Of a stretch of DNA of 64,000 nt, positions 26,666-35,682 are shown in pieces. The DNA lies in the NCBI RefSeq assembly GCF_000170835.1, contig NZ_ABCP01000003.1, forward strand, positions 120,589-184,588. Direction: 5' to 3'. Within the stretch, counting starts at the first letter, position 1, and every line of letters starts with the position of its first letter. A program made the position numbers and the translations under genes. The DNA comes from Marinobacter algicola DG893 (GTDB lineage Bacteria; Pseudomonadota; Gammaproteobacteria; Pseudomonadales; Oleiphilaceae). Under the pieces are notes generated by a model that did no database searches, was not told the DNA's origin, and saw only the letters and a list, made by a program, of their open reading frames with translations.

Positions 26666-27151
26666 TTAGTGCGCTATGGTAATTTTTGGCAGTTGCGGCT
26701 TACTCAGGGACATCTTCTGGGTAGGGGCGATCACTTTTGCCTCACCGGTCACAACCCGCTCATCGTTCTGGTTGCGGACGTCGCAGGATAGGGTTACGCG
26801 GTTTTTGCGCTCCTTGGCGAGTACCGTCAATGTCACCGTCAGGGTGTCGTCCAGCTTTACCGGGCGCTTGAATGTCAGGCTCTGCTCCAGGTATATGGTG
26901 CCGGGACCCGGCATTACGGTGGCCAGGGCCGCGGAAATCAGCGAGCCGCTCCACATGCCATGGGCAATCCGTTCCTGGAACATGGAGTCGGCGGCGAACT
27001 CCGAATCCAGATGGACCGGGTTTACATCTCCGGATACAGCAGCGAATAACACCAGTTCGTCCTCAGTCAGTGTTTTCACATAGGTTGCGGAGTCGCCTTC
27101 CTGGAGTTCGTCGTAGGTGATGTTCTCAAGCGTGTCCAAAGTGTCGCTCAT
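26666..27151 (-). CDS. MaoC-family (R)-specific enoyl-CoA hydratase
   Basis: 161 residues, a single hot-dog domain. The catalytic hydratase-2 motif is visible as FAAVSGDVNPVHLD (Asp and His), followed by IAHGMWSGSLIS. It probably hydrates trans-2-enoyl-CoA to (R)-3-hydroxyacyl-CoA, as PhaJ does, linking beta-oxidation with other acyl pathways. It is divergent from the fadD gene, sharing a 194-bp control region with a palindrome, so joint regulation is plausible. Confidence 0.85.
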   Translation of the reverse strand: MSDTLDTLENITYDELQEGDSATYVKTLTEDELVLFAAVSGDVNPVHLDSEFAADSMFQERIAHGMWSGSLISAALATVMPGPGTIYLEQSLTFKRPVKLDDTLTVTLTVLAKERKNRVTLSCDVRNQNDERVVTGEAKVIAPTQKMSLSKPQLPKITIAH

Positions 27152-27277
27152 GATGGGCTCCAGTGTTGGGTGTGATTAGGTTGGTGGCTACAACCGCTAC
27201 AGTTCTGCTTTGAAAACTACCTCATCGTTCACAAAACTGCTATTCTCTCCCGACTTTTCGAGGCTGATACTTTTGTC

Positions 27278-27295
27278 TGGTTGATTTTTCGACCA
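27278..27295. promoter_or_regulatory. Palindrome in the maoC/fadD divergent promoter region
   Basis: TGGTTGATTTTTCGACCA is an 18-bp inverted repeat (7-bp arms with one mismatch around TTTT). It lies 51 bp before the fadD start. TetR-type fatty-acid regulators (FadR, PsrA class) bind palindromes of this size in such places. The half-site does not clearly match a known consensus, so the regulator is not named. Confidence 0.3.
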
Positions 27296-27345
27296 AAACG
27301 ACATTGGTAAACATTATAAGCACAAATGCCAAACAGGAGATGGTG

Positions 27346-29022
27346 ATGGATTTTGAGCAGTTCTATCAGGACAAATACCCCGCTGGCGTGTCCCTGAACG
27401 TAGACCTGGATAAATACAGTAGCATGGTTGACGTCTTTGACCAGGCCGTGAACAAGTACGCTGATCGCCCCGCGTTCAGTGCCGTTGGCGCCACTCTAAC
27501 CTATCGCGACCTGGACACCCAGAGCCGGAATTTTGCTGCCTGGCTGCAGAACAAGACTGACCTCAAGCCGGGCGACCGGATTGCGGTGCAAATGCCCAAC
27601 GTGTCCCAGTACCCTGTCGTTGTTTTTGGTGCCATGCGTGCGGGCCTGATCGTGGTGAATACCAACCCGCTGTACACCACTCGTGAAATGGAGCACCAGT
27701 TCAATGATTCTGGTGCCAAGGCGCTCGTAGTGCTGGCAAACATGGCTCACAACGCCGAGAAAGTGCTTCCTCACACCGGTATTGAGCATGTCATTGTTAC
27801 CGAAATTGCCGACATGCATTCGCCGCTGAAGCGTACACTGATGAACGCAGCCGTGAAGCATCTGAAGAAAATGGTGCCGGCTTTCAGTTTGCCCCAGGCA
27901 CACAAACTCCCTGCTGTGCTCAGCGCAGGGGCCAGGGAAAAATTCTCCCCGGTGGAGTGTAAGAAAGACGACATCGCCGTGCTGCAGTACACCGGTGGCA
28001 CCACCGGTGTGGCCAAGGGCGCCATGCTGACCCACGGCAATCTGGTCGCCAACCTCCTGCAAGTTCGGCCGATGATGGAAGATTCCGTGGAGGAGGGCAC
28101 GGAAGTGGTTATTGCTCCGCTTCCGCTGTACCACATCTACTCGTTCACACTGAACTGCGGCATCATGCTTGAAGCGGGCGCCCACAACGTTCTTATCCCG
28201 AACCCCCGTGATATCCCCGGATTTGTGAAAGAGCTCAAAAACCATCGCTTCACCGCGTTCCTGGGCCTGAACACGCTGTTCGTCGCGCTGTGCAACAACG
28301 AAGAATTCAAGGCCCTTGATTTCAGTGCTCTGAAACTGACGTCGTCCGGCGGCATGGCGCTGACCAGCGACACCGCGAAAATGTGGCAGCGTGTTACAGG
28401 GTGTGAAATCAGTGAAGGTTACGGAATGACTGAAACCTCGCCGGTTGTGACCTTCAACCCCAATAGTGCGATCCAGCTTGGCACCATTGGCCTGCCGATT
28501 CCCGGTACCCAGGTCAAAACCATCGACGACGACGGCAACGAAACGCCTCTCGGCGAGCCTGGCGAATTGTGCGTGAAGGGACCACAGGTGATGCGTGGAT
28601 ACTGGCAGCGCCCGGAAGATACTCAGAAATCCTTCACTGACGACGGCTTCCTGCAGACGGGTGACATTGCCCTTATTCAGGAAGATGGCTACATCCGAAT
28701 CGTTGATCGCAAGAAGGACATGATTATCGTGTCGGGCTTCAATGTCTTCCCCAACGAGATCGAAGACGTGGTCAGTGGTCATCCGAAAGTGGTCGAATGT
28801 GCCGCGGTTGGTGTTCCCGATGACAAGAGCGGGGAGGCGGTGAAGGTCTACCTGGTGGCAACCGCGGAAGGCGTTACCGAAAACGAACTGAAAGAGTTCT
28901 GTCGCGAACGCCTGACCGCTTACAAGGTGCCCAAGTCCTTCGTGTTCCGCGATGAACTGCCGAAGACCAACGTAGGCAAGATCCTGCGCCGCGAACTGCG
29001 TGACGAAGCCAACAGCAAGTAA
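27346..29022 (+). CDS. fadD: Long-chain acyl-CoA synthetase (FadD-type)
   Basis: 558 residues from ATG 27346 (MDFEQFYQDKYPAG), with AGGAG six bases upstream; in-frame starts at 27304 or 27340 have worse spacing. The AMP-binding P-loop is YTGGTTGVAKGAMLTH, the adenylate motif GYGMTETSPVV, and the hinge/C-terminal motifs DGYIRIVDRKKDMIIVSGFN and LPKTNVGKILRREL. It activates fatty acids with ATP and CoA at the inner membrane. It ends in a good terminator at 29066. Confidence 0.94.
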   Translation: MDFEQFYQDKYPAGVSLNVDLDKYSSMVDVFDQAVNKYADRPAFSAVGATLTYRDLDTQSRNFAAWLQNKTDLKPGDRIAVQMPNVSQYPVVVFGAMRAGLIVVNTNPLYTTREMEHQFNDSGAKALVVLANMAHNAEKVLPHTGIEHVIVTEIADMHSPLKRTLMNAAVKHLKKMVPAFSLPQAHKLPAVLSAGAREKFSPVECKKDDIAVLQYTGGTTGVAKGAMLTHGNLVANLLQVRPMMEDSVEEGTEVVIAPLPLYHIYSFTLNCGIMLEAGAHNVLIPNPRDIPGFVKELKNHRFTAFLGLNTLFVALCNNEEFKALDFSALKLTSSGGMALTSDTAKMWQRVTGCEISEGYGMTETSPVVTFNPNSAIQLGTIGLPIPGTQVKTIDDDGNETPLGEPGELCVKGPQVMRGYWQRPEDTQKSFTDDGFLQTGDIALIQEDGYIRIVDRKKDMIIVSGFNVFPNEIEDVVSGHPKVVECAAVGVPDDKSGEAVKVYLVATAEGVTENELKEFCRERLTAYKVPKSFVFRDELPKTNVGKILRRELRDEANSK

Positions 29023-29065
29023 CCGGTTCGCCTGAGGGGACTAATCACCCCTAACGGACGTCTTG

Positions 29066-29088
29066 AACCCCGCCTCGGCGGGGTTTTT
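29066..29088 (+). terminator. Intrinsic terminator after fadD
   Basis: Stem AACCCCGCC with GGCGGGGTT, 2-nt loop as drawn (tighter pairs may open), followed by T5. It starts 43 bp after the fadD stop and precedes the hrpA promoter region. Confidence 0.85.
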
Positions 29089-29177
29089 CCGTTTAACGAG
29101 GCGCGGTATATCGTTAGACTGTCGCCACGCCCGAATCGAACCGGGTATCCAAGATTCAACAACGGTAACACGGACCG

Positions 29178-32100
29178 ATGACGCAAGCCCCACCGGAACA
29201 GCCCACGAATACGCCAGATAGCAAGGCCGCTGTAAAAGCCATCATGGAGCAGTTGGATGCCTGCAACCAGTTGGAAGCCGCCCGTATTCACAAGTTGGTA
29301 GCCCGAAAAAAAGGGCGTCCGGGTCAAAAGGATCTGGAGAAGATGGCGCAATGGCTTGATCGGGGGCAGGCGCGTGTCACAGAGCGCCAGGCGATGCATA
29401 AGTCGGCCACCTTTCCTTCATCGCTGCCGGTGTCTGAACGGGTTGATGATATCCGTGAGGCTATTGAGCAGAACCAGGTGGTGATCATTGCCGGCGAAAC
29501 CGGTTCCGGTAAGACCACCCAGATTCCCAAGATCTGTATGAACAGTGGCCGGGGTATCCGTGGGCTGATAGGCCACACCCAACCCCGCCGGATTGCTGCT
29601 CGCACGGTTGCCGGCCGTATTGCAGAGGAGCTTGGGGAACAGACTGGCGGCCAGGTGGGATACCAGGTGCGTTTTACCGACACCACGTCCGACCAATCCC
29701 GGGTCAAAGTCATGACCGACGGCATCCTGCTGTCCGAAGTCCAGCATGACCGGTTCCTGGACCGTTACGACACCCTGATTATTGATGAGGCCCACGAGCG
29801 CAGCCTTAACATCGATTTTCTGATGGGCTACCTGCGGCAACTGTTGCCAAAACGGCCCGATCTGAAAGTCATTATTACCTCCGCCACCATCGAAGTGGAA
29901 CGCTTCAGCCAGTTCTTTAATGGCGCGCCGGTCATTGAAGTCAGCGGGCGAACCTATCCGGTTGACGTGCGTTACCGTCCGCTTACCGGCGACGAGGACG
30001 ATCGGGACCAGGGTTGGACGGACGGCGTGCTGCGTGCGATGGAGGAAATCGAGCAGCACGAGCGTGCAGAAAAGCAGCCACCGGGCGACGTACTGGTATT
30101 CCTGCCCGGAGAGCGGGAAATTCGCAGCCTCAGCAAGGTGCTGCGACATGCCGATCTGCGCCATACTGAAGTTCTGCCATTATATTCGCGGCTCAGTAAC
30201 CAGGAACAGAACCGGATATTCCAGGGCCACCGGGGGCGTCGGATCGTGCTCTCCACCAACGTGGCGGAAACCTCCCTGACCGTGCCCGGCATACGCTATG
30301 TTATCGACACCGGCGTGGCCCGAATCAGCCGTTACAGCGTGCGTTCCAAAATTCAGCGCCTGCCCATTGAACCGGTATCCCAGGCCAGTGCCAACCAGCG
30401 TGCCGGGCGCTGTGGCCGGGTGGCGCCGGGAATCTGTTTCCGACTTTACGACGAAACCGATTTCATCAATCGGCCCGAGTACACTGACCCGGAGATACTG
30501 CGCACCAACCTGGCCTCGGTTATTCTGCAGATGACCACCTCGGGGCTGGGGGATATCCGTCACTTTCCGTTTTTGGAACCACCCGACCGTCGCCTGATCA
30601 ACGATGGCTACAAACTGCTCGAAGAGCTCGGTGCCGTGGATGACAAACGGCGCGTGACACACCTTGGCCGCACTATGGCGCGCCTGCCGCTGGACCCAAG
30701 GCTTGCGCGCATGTTGGTGACTTCGTCGGAACAGGGCAGTCTGGCGGAAACGCTGGTGATCATTGCTGGCCTGAGCGTTCAGGACCCGAGGGAGCGACCC
30801 CAGGACAAACAGCAGGCGGCTGACCAGGCGCACGCACCGTTCAATGACAAGGAATCGGATTTTCTGACCTTGCTGAATATCTGGAATTTCTACGAGGAAC
30901 AGCGCCAGGAACTGTCCCAGAATCAGCTGAAAAAGGTCTGTCAGAAAAGTTTCCTGTCGTGGATGCGGATGCGGGAATGGCGCGACATTCACCGGCAACT
31001 GACGCTGATCTGCCGTGAGCAGAAACTGAAACTGAACAGAGATGCGGCCAGTTATGAGTCTTTGCACAAAGCCATTCTCGCGGGCTTGCTGGGCCAGGTG
31101 GCGGTAAAACTCGAAAAGAAGGAATATCTGGCCACCCGCAATCGCAAGGTCATGATCTTTCCAGGCTCAAAGGTCTCGAAAACCGGCCCGAAGTGGATTG
31201 TGGCGGCCGAAATCGTCGAAACCAGTCGGGTATTTGCGCGGGTGGTGGCCAAGATTGAGCCGGAATGGATTGAGCCCCTGGCCGGGCACGTGGTGAAACA
31301 TCACTTTTTCGAGCCGCACTGGGAGCAGAAACGTGCCCAGGTGATGGGCTATGAAAAGGTCAGTCTCTACGGGCTGGACATCATTGCCAAACGCCGCATT
31401 CCCTACAGCAAGGTCGACCCGGCGGAGTGCCGTAACCTGTTCATCCGCCGTGCCCTGGTGGAAGGCGATTATCAGTCCAAAGCTCCCTTTATTGCCCGTA
31501 ACCGGGAGCTACTGGACACCGTCGAAAACCTGGAGCGCAAAACGCGGCGGCGGGACCTGTTGGTGGAGGACGAAGTTCTGGTGGCGTTCTACGACCAGCG
31601 TCTACCGGCGGACATCGTCAGCGGCCGTCATTTCGAAAGCTGGTGGAAGCAGCTCAGTGCCGACCAACTCCGTGACATGGAGTTGACGGAGGCCGATATT
31701 CTCCAGCGTCCGGTGGATGAGCAAGCGGGCTCACTGTATCCGGACTATCTGGAGTGGGAAGGCGTGAGATACCCCCTCAGCTATGAATTCGAACCCACCA
31801 GTGAGCGCGATGGCGTTACGCTCCAGGCACCGGTGATGGCCCTGAAACAGCTTCCGGCACGACGGCTTGAATGGCTTGTGCCGGGGCTCTTGAGGGAGAA
31901 GTGCATCGCACTGGTCAAAGGCCTTCCGAAGGCGTTGAGGCGCAACTTTGTACCGGTACCGGATTTCGTGGATGCGGCTCTGGAAAACCTTCAGGCTTCA
32001 AACGAGCCATTGGCGCTGCAGCTGGGTGAACAGCTCCGGCGAATGACGGGTGTCAGGATTGACGCCGATGCCTGGCCACAAGAGGACCTGCCGAAGCACC

Positions 32101-33104
32101 TTAGAATGAATCTCCGCGTTGTCGACGACGCCGGCAAGCCGATTGCCGAGGGTCGGGAAACCGAAAAGCTGCAGAACGAACTGGAAGGGCGGGCAGAAGC
32201 TGCGTTGTCGTCGGCAACCCGCAGGGAACCCTCGACTGAGACAGCGAGGTCGTCAACGCGCTGGGATTTCGGGCCGCTGCCCGAATCCGTCAGGACCGAA
32301 AAAGGCGGTATGGAAGTCACCGTATACCCGGCATTGGAAGATACGGGGGATTCCGTTCGCCAGACACGGTTCCTGGACCGGCTTACAGCGGAGGATTCAA
32401 CCCGCAAGGCGGTGGCGCGACTGATATTGATTCGGTTGGGCAATACGCTGGAGGACATCGAGCGGCGGCTAACAAATTTTAAGTCATCGGCGTTGATGTT
32501 TGCGCCGGTCGGCAAAGCTCGGGTGCTGCTGGACGACCTGCTACTGGCCACGGCGATGCAGCATTTTGTGCCCGACGACGTGCCCCGGGACGAAAACGCG
32601 TTTGAGAACGCGTTTAACGCAGGGCGGGCGGAGTTCATACCGTCGCTTGAACAGGCCGATGAGCGGCTGCACCAAGCCATGACGGGCTATCATGGCGTGA
32701 TGAAACAGCTCAAGGGCAAAATCAATCTCGCATTCGCGAACAGTATGGCGGACTTGAAATTTCAGCTGCAAAATCTTGTTTATCCGGGCTTTATTGTTGC
32801 CACGCCACCGGAATGGCTTGCTCATTTCGGACGTTATTTCGAGGCTGCCAGCATCCGTTTCGAGAAAATGCCCAGGGAGCTTGGGCGAGAGCGGGAGTTC
32901 CTGAACACCATGGAGCCGCTGTGGTCCCGCTATGCCAGCAAACGTGATGAGCAACAGCGCCAGGGAATAAGAGACCCGGAGCTGTCGCTGTATCGCTGGA
33001 TGCTTGAGGAATTTCGGGTCTCTTTCTTTGCACAACAGCTGGGCACGGCCGTGCCGGTATCGGTCAAGCGCCTCGACAGGCAGTGGGAGCAGACGCGAGT
33101 GTAA
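29178..33104 (+). CDS. hrpA: ATP-dependent RNA helicase HrpA
   Basis: 1308 residues, the full HrpA length. The DEAH-box helicase core has Walker A IIAGETGSGKTTQIPK, DEAH in LIIDEAHERSLNIDF, SAT as IITSATIE and motif VI NQRAGRCGRVAPG. HA2 and OB-fold regions follow, and the long C-terminal DUF3418 domain typical of HrpA starts near residue 680. The enzyme unwinds structured RNA; in E. coli it resolves stalled or collided ribosomes. It is monocistronic between two clear gaps. Confidence 0.95.
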   Translation: MTQAPPEQPTNTPDSKAAVKAIMEQLDACNQLEAARIHKLVARKKGRPGQKDLEKMAQWLDRGQARVTERQAMHKSATFPSSLPVSERVDDIREAIEQNQVVIIAGETGSGKTTQIPKICMNSGRGIRGLIGHTQPRRIAARTVAGRIAEELGEQTGGQVGYQVRFTDTTSDQSRVKVMTDGILLSEVQHDRFLDRYDTLIIDEAHERSLNIDFLMGYLRQLLPKRPDLKVIITSATIEVERFSQFFNGAPVIEVSGRTYPVDVRYRPLTGDEDDRDQGWTDGVLRAMEEIEQHERAEKQPPGDVLVFLPGEREIRSLSKVLRHADLRHTEVLPLYSRLSNQEQNRIFQGHRGRRIVLSTNVAETSLTVPGIRYVIDTGVARISRYSVRSKIQRLPIEPVSQASANQRAGRCGRVAPGICFRLYDETDFINRPEYTDPEILRTNLASVILQMTTSGLGDIRHFPFLEPPDRRLINDGYKLLEELGAVDDKRRVTHLGRTMARLPLDPRLARMLVTSSEQGSLAETLVIIAGLSVQDPRERPQDKQQAADQAHAPFNDKESDFLTLLNIWNFYEEQRQELSQNQLKKVCQKSFLSWMRMREWRDIHRQLTLICREQKLKLNRDAASYESLHKAILAGLLGQVAVKLEKKEYLATRNRKVMIFPGSKVSKTGPKWIVAAEIVETSRVFARVVAKIEPEWIEPLAGHVVKHHFFEPHWEQKRAQVMGYEKVSLYGLDIIAKRRIPYSKVDPAECRNLFIRRALVEGDYQSKAPFIARNRELLDTVENLERKTRRRDLLVEDEVLVAFYDQRLPADIVSGRHFESWWKQLSADQLRDMELTEADILQRPVDEQAGSLYPDYLEWEGVRYPLSYEFEPTSERDGVTLQAPVMALKQLPARRLEWLVPGLLREKCIALVKGLPKALRRNFVPVPDFVDAALENLQASNEPLALQLGEQLRRMTGVRIDADAWPQEDLPKHLRMNLRVVDDAGKPIAEGRETEKLQNELEGRAEAALSSATRREPSTETARSSTRWDFGPLPESVRTEKGGMEVTVYPALEDTGDSVRQTRFLDRLTAEDSTRKAVARLILIRLGNTLEDIERRLTNFKSSALMFAPVGKARVLLDDLLLATAMQHFVPDDVPRDENAFENAFNAGRAEFIPSLEQADERLHQAMTGYHGVMKQLKGKINLAFANSMADLKFQLQNLVYPGFIVATPPEWLAHFGRYFEAASIRFEKMPRELGREREFLNTMEPLWSRYASKRDEQQRQGIRDPELSLYRWMLEEFRVSFFAQQLGTAVPVSVKRLDRQWEQTRV

Positions 33105-33205
33105 GCCGGTCACGTTTGCGGGCAAAACGTTTAGACTGTGTTAGTATTTGGGCAATATTGGTGCAGTTAGATTGTTTGTTTTTACAACTATAACGTGGGG
33201 TTAGC

Positions 33206-34327
33206 GTGATTAGAGCCGTTATCAGCGGGACCGGGTTGTACACACCGCCAGCAACCATTACCAACGAAGAGCTGGTGAAGGCCTTTAATGCCTTCGTCGA
33301 ACTTCACAACGCACGTCACGCTGACGATATTGCCCGTGGCGATCTTGAGCCACTGCAGCCGTCTTCGTCCGCTTTTATTGAAAAAGCGTCGGGTATCAAA
33401 CGTCGCCACGTGATTGATAAACAGGGTATTCTCGACCCTGAGCGGATGTGCCCGAACATACCGGACCGAACCAACGAAGAGGCCTCGGTGCAATGCGAGA
33501 TGGCGCTTGCAGCTTGCAACGAAGCGCTCAAACAGGCCGGTAAGAGCGCAGCCGATGTCGATGCGGTTATTGTCGCCTGCTCCAACATGCAGCGCCCCTA
33601 CCCGGCTATTTCCGTTGAGGTTCAGGACGCGTTGGGTATCGACGGCTTCGCTTACGACATGAACGTGGCGTGCAGTTCCGCGACCTTTGGGCTGCAGGCG
33701 GCTGCGAACGCTGTAGAGAATGGCACGGCCAGGGCGGTCCTGGTGGTCAGCCCGGAAATTTGCTCAGGCCACCTGAATTTCCGCGACCGGGACAGCCATT
33801 TCATTTTTGGTGATGCCTGCACCGCTATCCTGGTAGAAAGAGATGCCGACGTTGCCGAAGGGCAGGGCTTCGAAGTTCTCGGAACCAGCCTTAAGACCAA
33901 GTACTCCAATAACATTCGCAACAACTTTGGCTTCCTGAATCGGGGTGACAAAGAGGGCATCAACAAGCCGGACAAGCTGTTCGTACAACAGGGGCGCAAG
34001 GTGTTCAAGGAAGTATCGCCGTTGGTGGCGGAGACGATCCTCAAGCAACTTTCCAGCCTGTCGTTGTCGCCGGATGACCTCAAACGAATGTGGCTGCACC
34101 AGGCCAACCTGAACATGAACCAACTGATTGCCCGCAAGGTGCTGGGACGTGACGCGGACACAAAAGAGGCACCGGTGATTCTGGATGAGTACGCCAATAC
34201 CAGCTCCGCGGGCTCGATCATTGCCTTCCACAAACACAAGGACGACTTCGGCTCTGGAGAGCTGGGCGTGATCTGTTCGTTTGGTGCAGGCTATTCCATC
34301 GGCAGCGTTGTGGTTCGCCGCCGATAG
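33206..34327 (+). CDS. fabH2: Beta-ketoacyl-ACP synthase III family protein, FabH2-like
   Basis: 373 residues, longer than standard FabH (about 317). The sequence resembles what I recall of Pseudomonas aeruginosa PA3286 (FabH2), including the start IRAVISGTGLYTPP and the block FIEKASGIKRRHVIDKQGIL. The thiolase-fold triad is seen: Cys in NVACSSATFGLQ, His in MWLHQANLNMNQ and Asn in DEYANTSSAGS. FabH2 proteins condense an acyl-CoA from beta-oxidation with malonyl-ACP, shunting chains to synthesis. The start is GTG. The neighbouring convergent thioesterase fits acyl-CoA traffic. Confidence 0.86.
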   Translation: MIRAVISGTGLYTPPATITNEELVKAFNAFVELHNARHADDIARGDLEPLQPSSSAFIEKASGIKRRHVIDKQGILDPERMCPNIPDRTNEEASVQCEMALAACNEALKQAGKSAADVDAVIVACSNMQRPYPAISVEVQDALGIDGFAYDMNVACSSATFGLQAAANAVENGTARAVLVVSPEICSGHLNFRDRDSHFIFGDACTAILVERDADVAEGQGFEVLGTSLKTKYSNNIRNNFGFLNRGDKEGINKPDKLFVQQGRKVFKEVSPLVAETILKQLSSLSLSPDDLKRMWLHQANLNMNQLIARKVLGRDADTKEAPVILDEYANTSSAGSIIAFHKHKDDFGSGELGVICSFGAGYSIGSVVVRRR

Positions 34328-34351
34328 GGTCAGGGTTGGCGATAGGCGGTT

Positions 34352-34759
34352 TTAGCTGGCCGCCAACGCCCTGAGCTTTTCAGGCAATGCCATTGATGTG
34401 CGTTTGGTGCGGTCAAACCAGACAATTTTCGCATAGCCTTCCGCGTAGAGTGTGCCGGTCTCAGTATCGGTCAGTGTATGGTAGGTATCGAGGCTGGTAT
34501 TGCCGGCTTTGTCGGCGTATGTTCTGACCTCAACCGTTGCCGGGTGGGCCAGTTCCTTCAGAAAGGTGGCGCTGGTCTTTATAATGACCGGGCCGTCGGG
34601 GTCGTGTTCCGCGCCCAGCTCCAGGGATGCCAGCCAGGTGATGCGGGCTTCCTCGAAAAAGCGGAAATAAACCGTATTGTTAGCATGGCCGTATGCGTCC
34701 ATATCTCCCCAGCGCAAAGGCATGGAGAGTGTGCTAACCAGATTCCCGGGTACTGACAT
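34352..34759 (-). CDS. Acyl-CoA thioesterase (4HBT/YbgC hot-dog family)
   Basis: 135 residues with one hot-dog domain. The catalytic block is WGDMDAYGHANNTVYFRFFE, where the Asp is the 4HBT nucleophile/base, and the later strand is TLYAEGYAKIVWFD. It probably hydrolyses acyl-CoA thioesters in the cytoplasm; chain length is not evident. It is convergent with the fabH2-like gene (24-bp gap), and diverges from mlaA. Confidence 0.87.
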   Translation of the reverse strand: MSVPGNLVSTLSMPLRWGDMDAYGHANNTVYFRFFEEARITWLASLELGAEHDPDGPVIIKTSATFLKELAHPATVEVRTYADKAGNTSLDTYHTLTDTETGTLYAEGYAKIVWFDRTKRTSMALPEKLRALAAS

Positions 34760-34854
34760 CGGGGCTACTCCTGAAGCAAGGGGTTAATAATAAAAAAGCA
34801 GAGCGCCGGTATTTTCGACGAACAGTAACAGTTTTAACAACCTCAGGTCTGACG

Positions 34855-35646
34855 ATGAGAGACATTTTTTTCCGGCACCCAGCAATCGGCGCCCTGATTT
34901 TTATATGCCTGTGTTCAGGTGGTGCGGTCGCGCAAACCGTGCAGCCGGTCGATCCTGACATGGCAGAACGGAAACTTGATGCCGCTCCGAGCGAGGTCGA
35001 TCCCTACGAAGACTGGAACCGCAAGGTCTATGGCTTCAATGAAACCATCGATAACTGGTTCCTCCGCCCCGTTGCAAAAGGGTATCGCACTGTCATGCCC
35101 GGCTTCGCGGACCGTGCTGTCACCAATTTCTTCAACAACCTGACTGAAATACGTAACTTCGCCAACAGTATCTTCCAGTTGAAGGGAGAGTCTGCTGTTG
35201 TGGCGGCGGGGCGATTTACCTACAACACGGTTTTTGGCCTGGGTGGGTTGATTGACGTGGCCACCATGTTCGATCTGCCTGAACGTCCGGAGGACTTTGG
35301 CCAGACCTTGGGCTACTGGGGCTCGGGCTCAGGACCCTACCTGATGCTGCCGTTCCTGGGGCCCTCTAATCCCCGCGACTTTGGAGGGTTTGTATCCGAC
35401 AACCTGTTGTTACCTTCAGCCTGGGACCTGGCTGAAACGCCGGATGTCTATTACGCGAGGGCGCTTCAGATTGTTGACAAGCGTGCGGATCTGATTCCCG
35501 CGGAAGGGTTCATTTCCGGTGACGGCTATACGTTTGTGAGAAACGCGTACCTGCAGAGGCGGGCGTACCTGATCAACGATGGCAGAACCCTAGACGATCC
35601 TTTTGCCAGTGATGACGATGAGGATTTGATGCTCGAGGATTTCTGA
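34855..35646 (+). CDS. mlaA: MlaA/VacJ family outer-membrane phospholipid transport protein
   Basis: 263 residues. The MlaA core is clear: DPYEDWNRKVYGFNETIDNW, PVAKGYRTVMPGFADRAVTN, LGYWGSGSGPYLMLPFLGP and the C-terminal RALQIVDKRADLI. MlaA forms an outer-membrane donut with porins and removes misplaced phospholipids from the outer leaflet. The signal region has a Cys in FICLCSGG, but the -1 Leu makes a poor lipobox, and AVAQ could be a signal peptidase I site. The other mla genes are not in the window. A patatin gene follows 36 bp later. Confidence 0.92.
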   Translation: MRDIFFRHPAIGALIFICLCSGGAVAQTVQPVDPDMAERKLDAAPSEVDPYEDWNRKVYGFNETIDNWFLRPVAKGYRTVMPGFADRAVTNFFNNLTEIRNFANSIFQLKGESAVVAAGRFTYNTVFGLGGLIDVATMFDLPERPEDFGQTLGYWGSGSGPYLMLPFLGPSNPRDFGGFVSDNLLLPSAWDLAETPDVYYARALQIVDKRADLIPAEGFISGDGYTFVRNAYLQRRAYLINDGRTLDDPFASDDDEDLMLEDF

Positions 35647-35682
35647 CGCATCAAATCGGCTGGAACAACGGAGGTTTACCAG

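Noticed and set aside
27496..28782. Minus-strand ORF of 428 codons opposite fadD
   Set aside because: His/Val-rich shadow with no recognisable domain, wholly inside a strongly supported gene.
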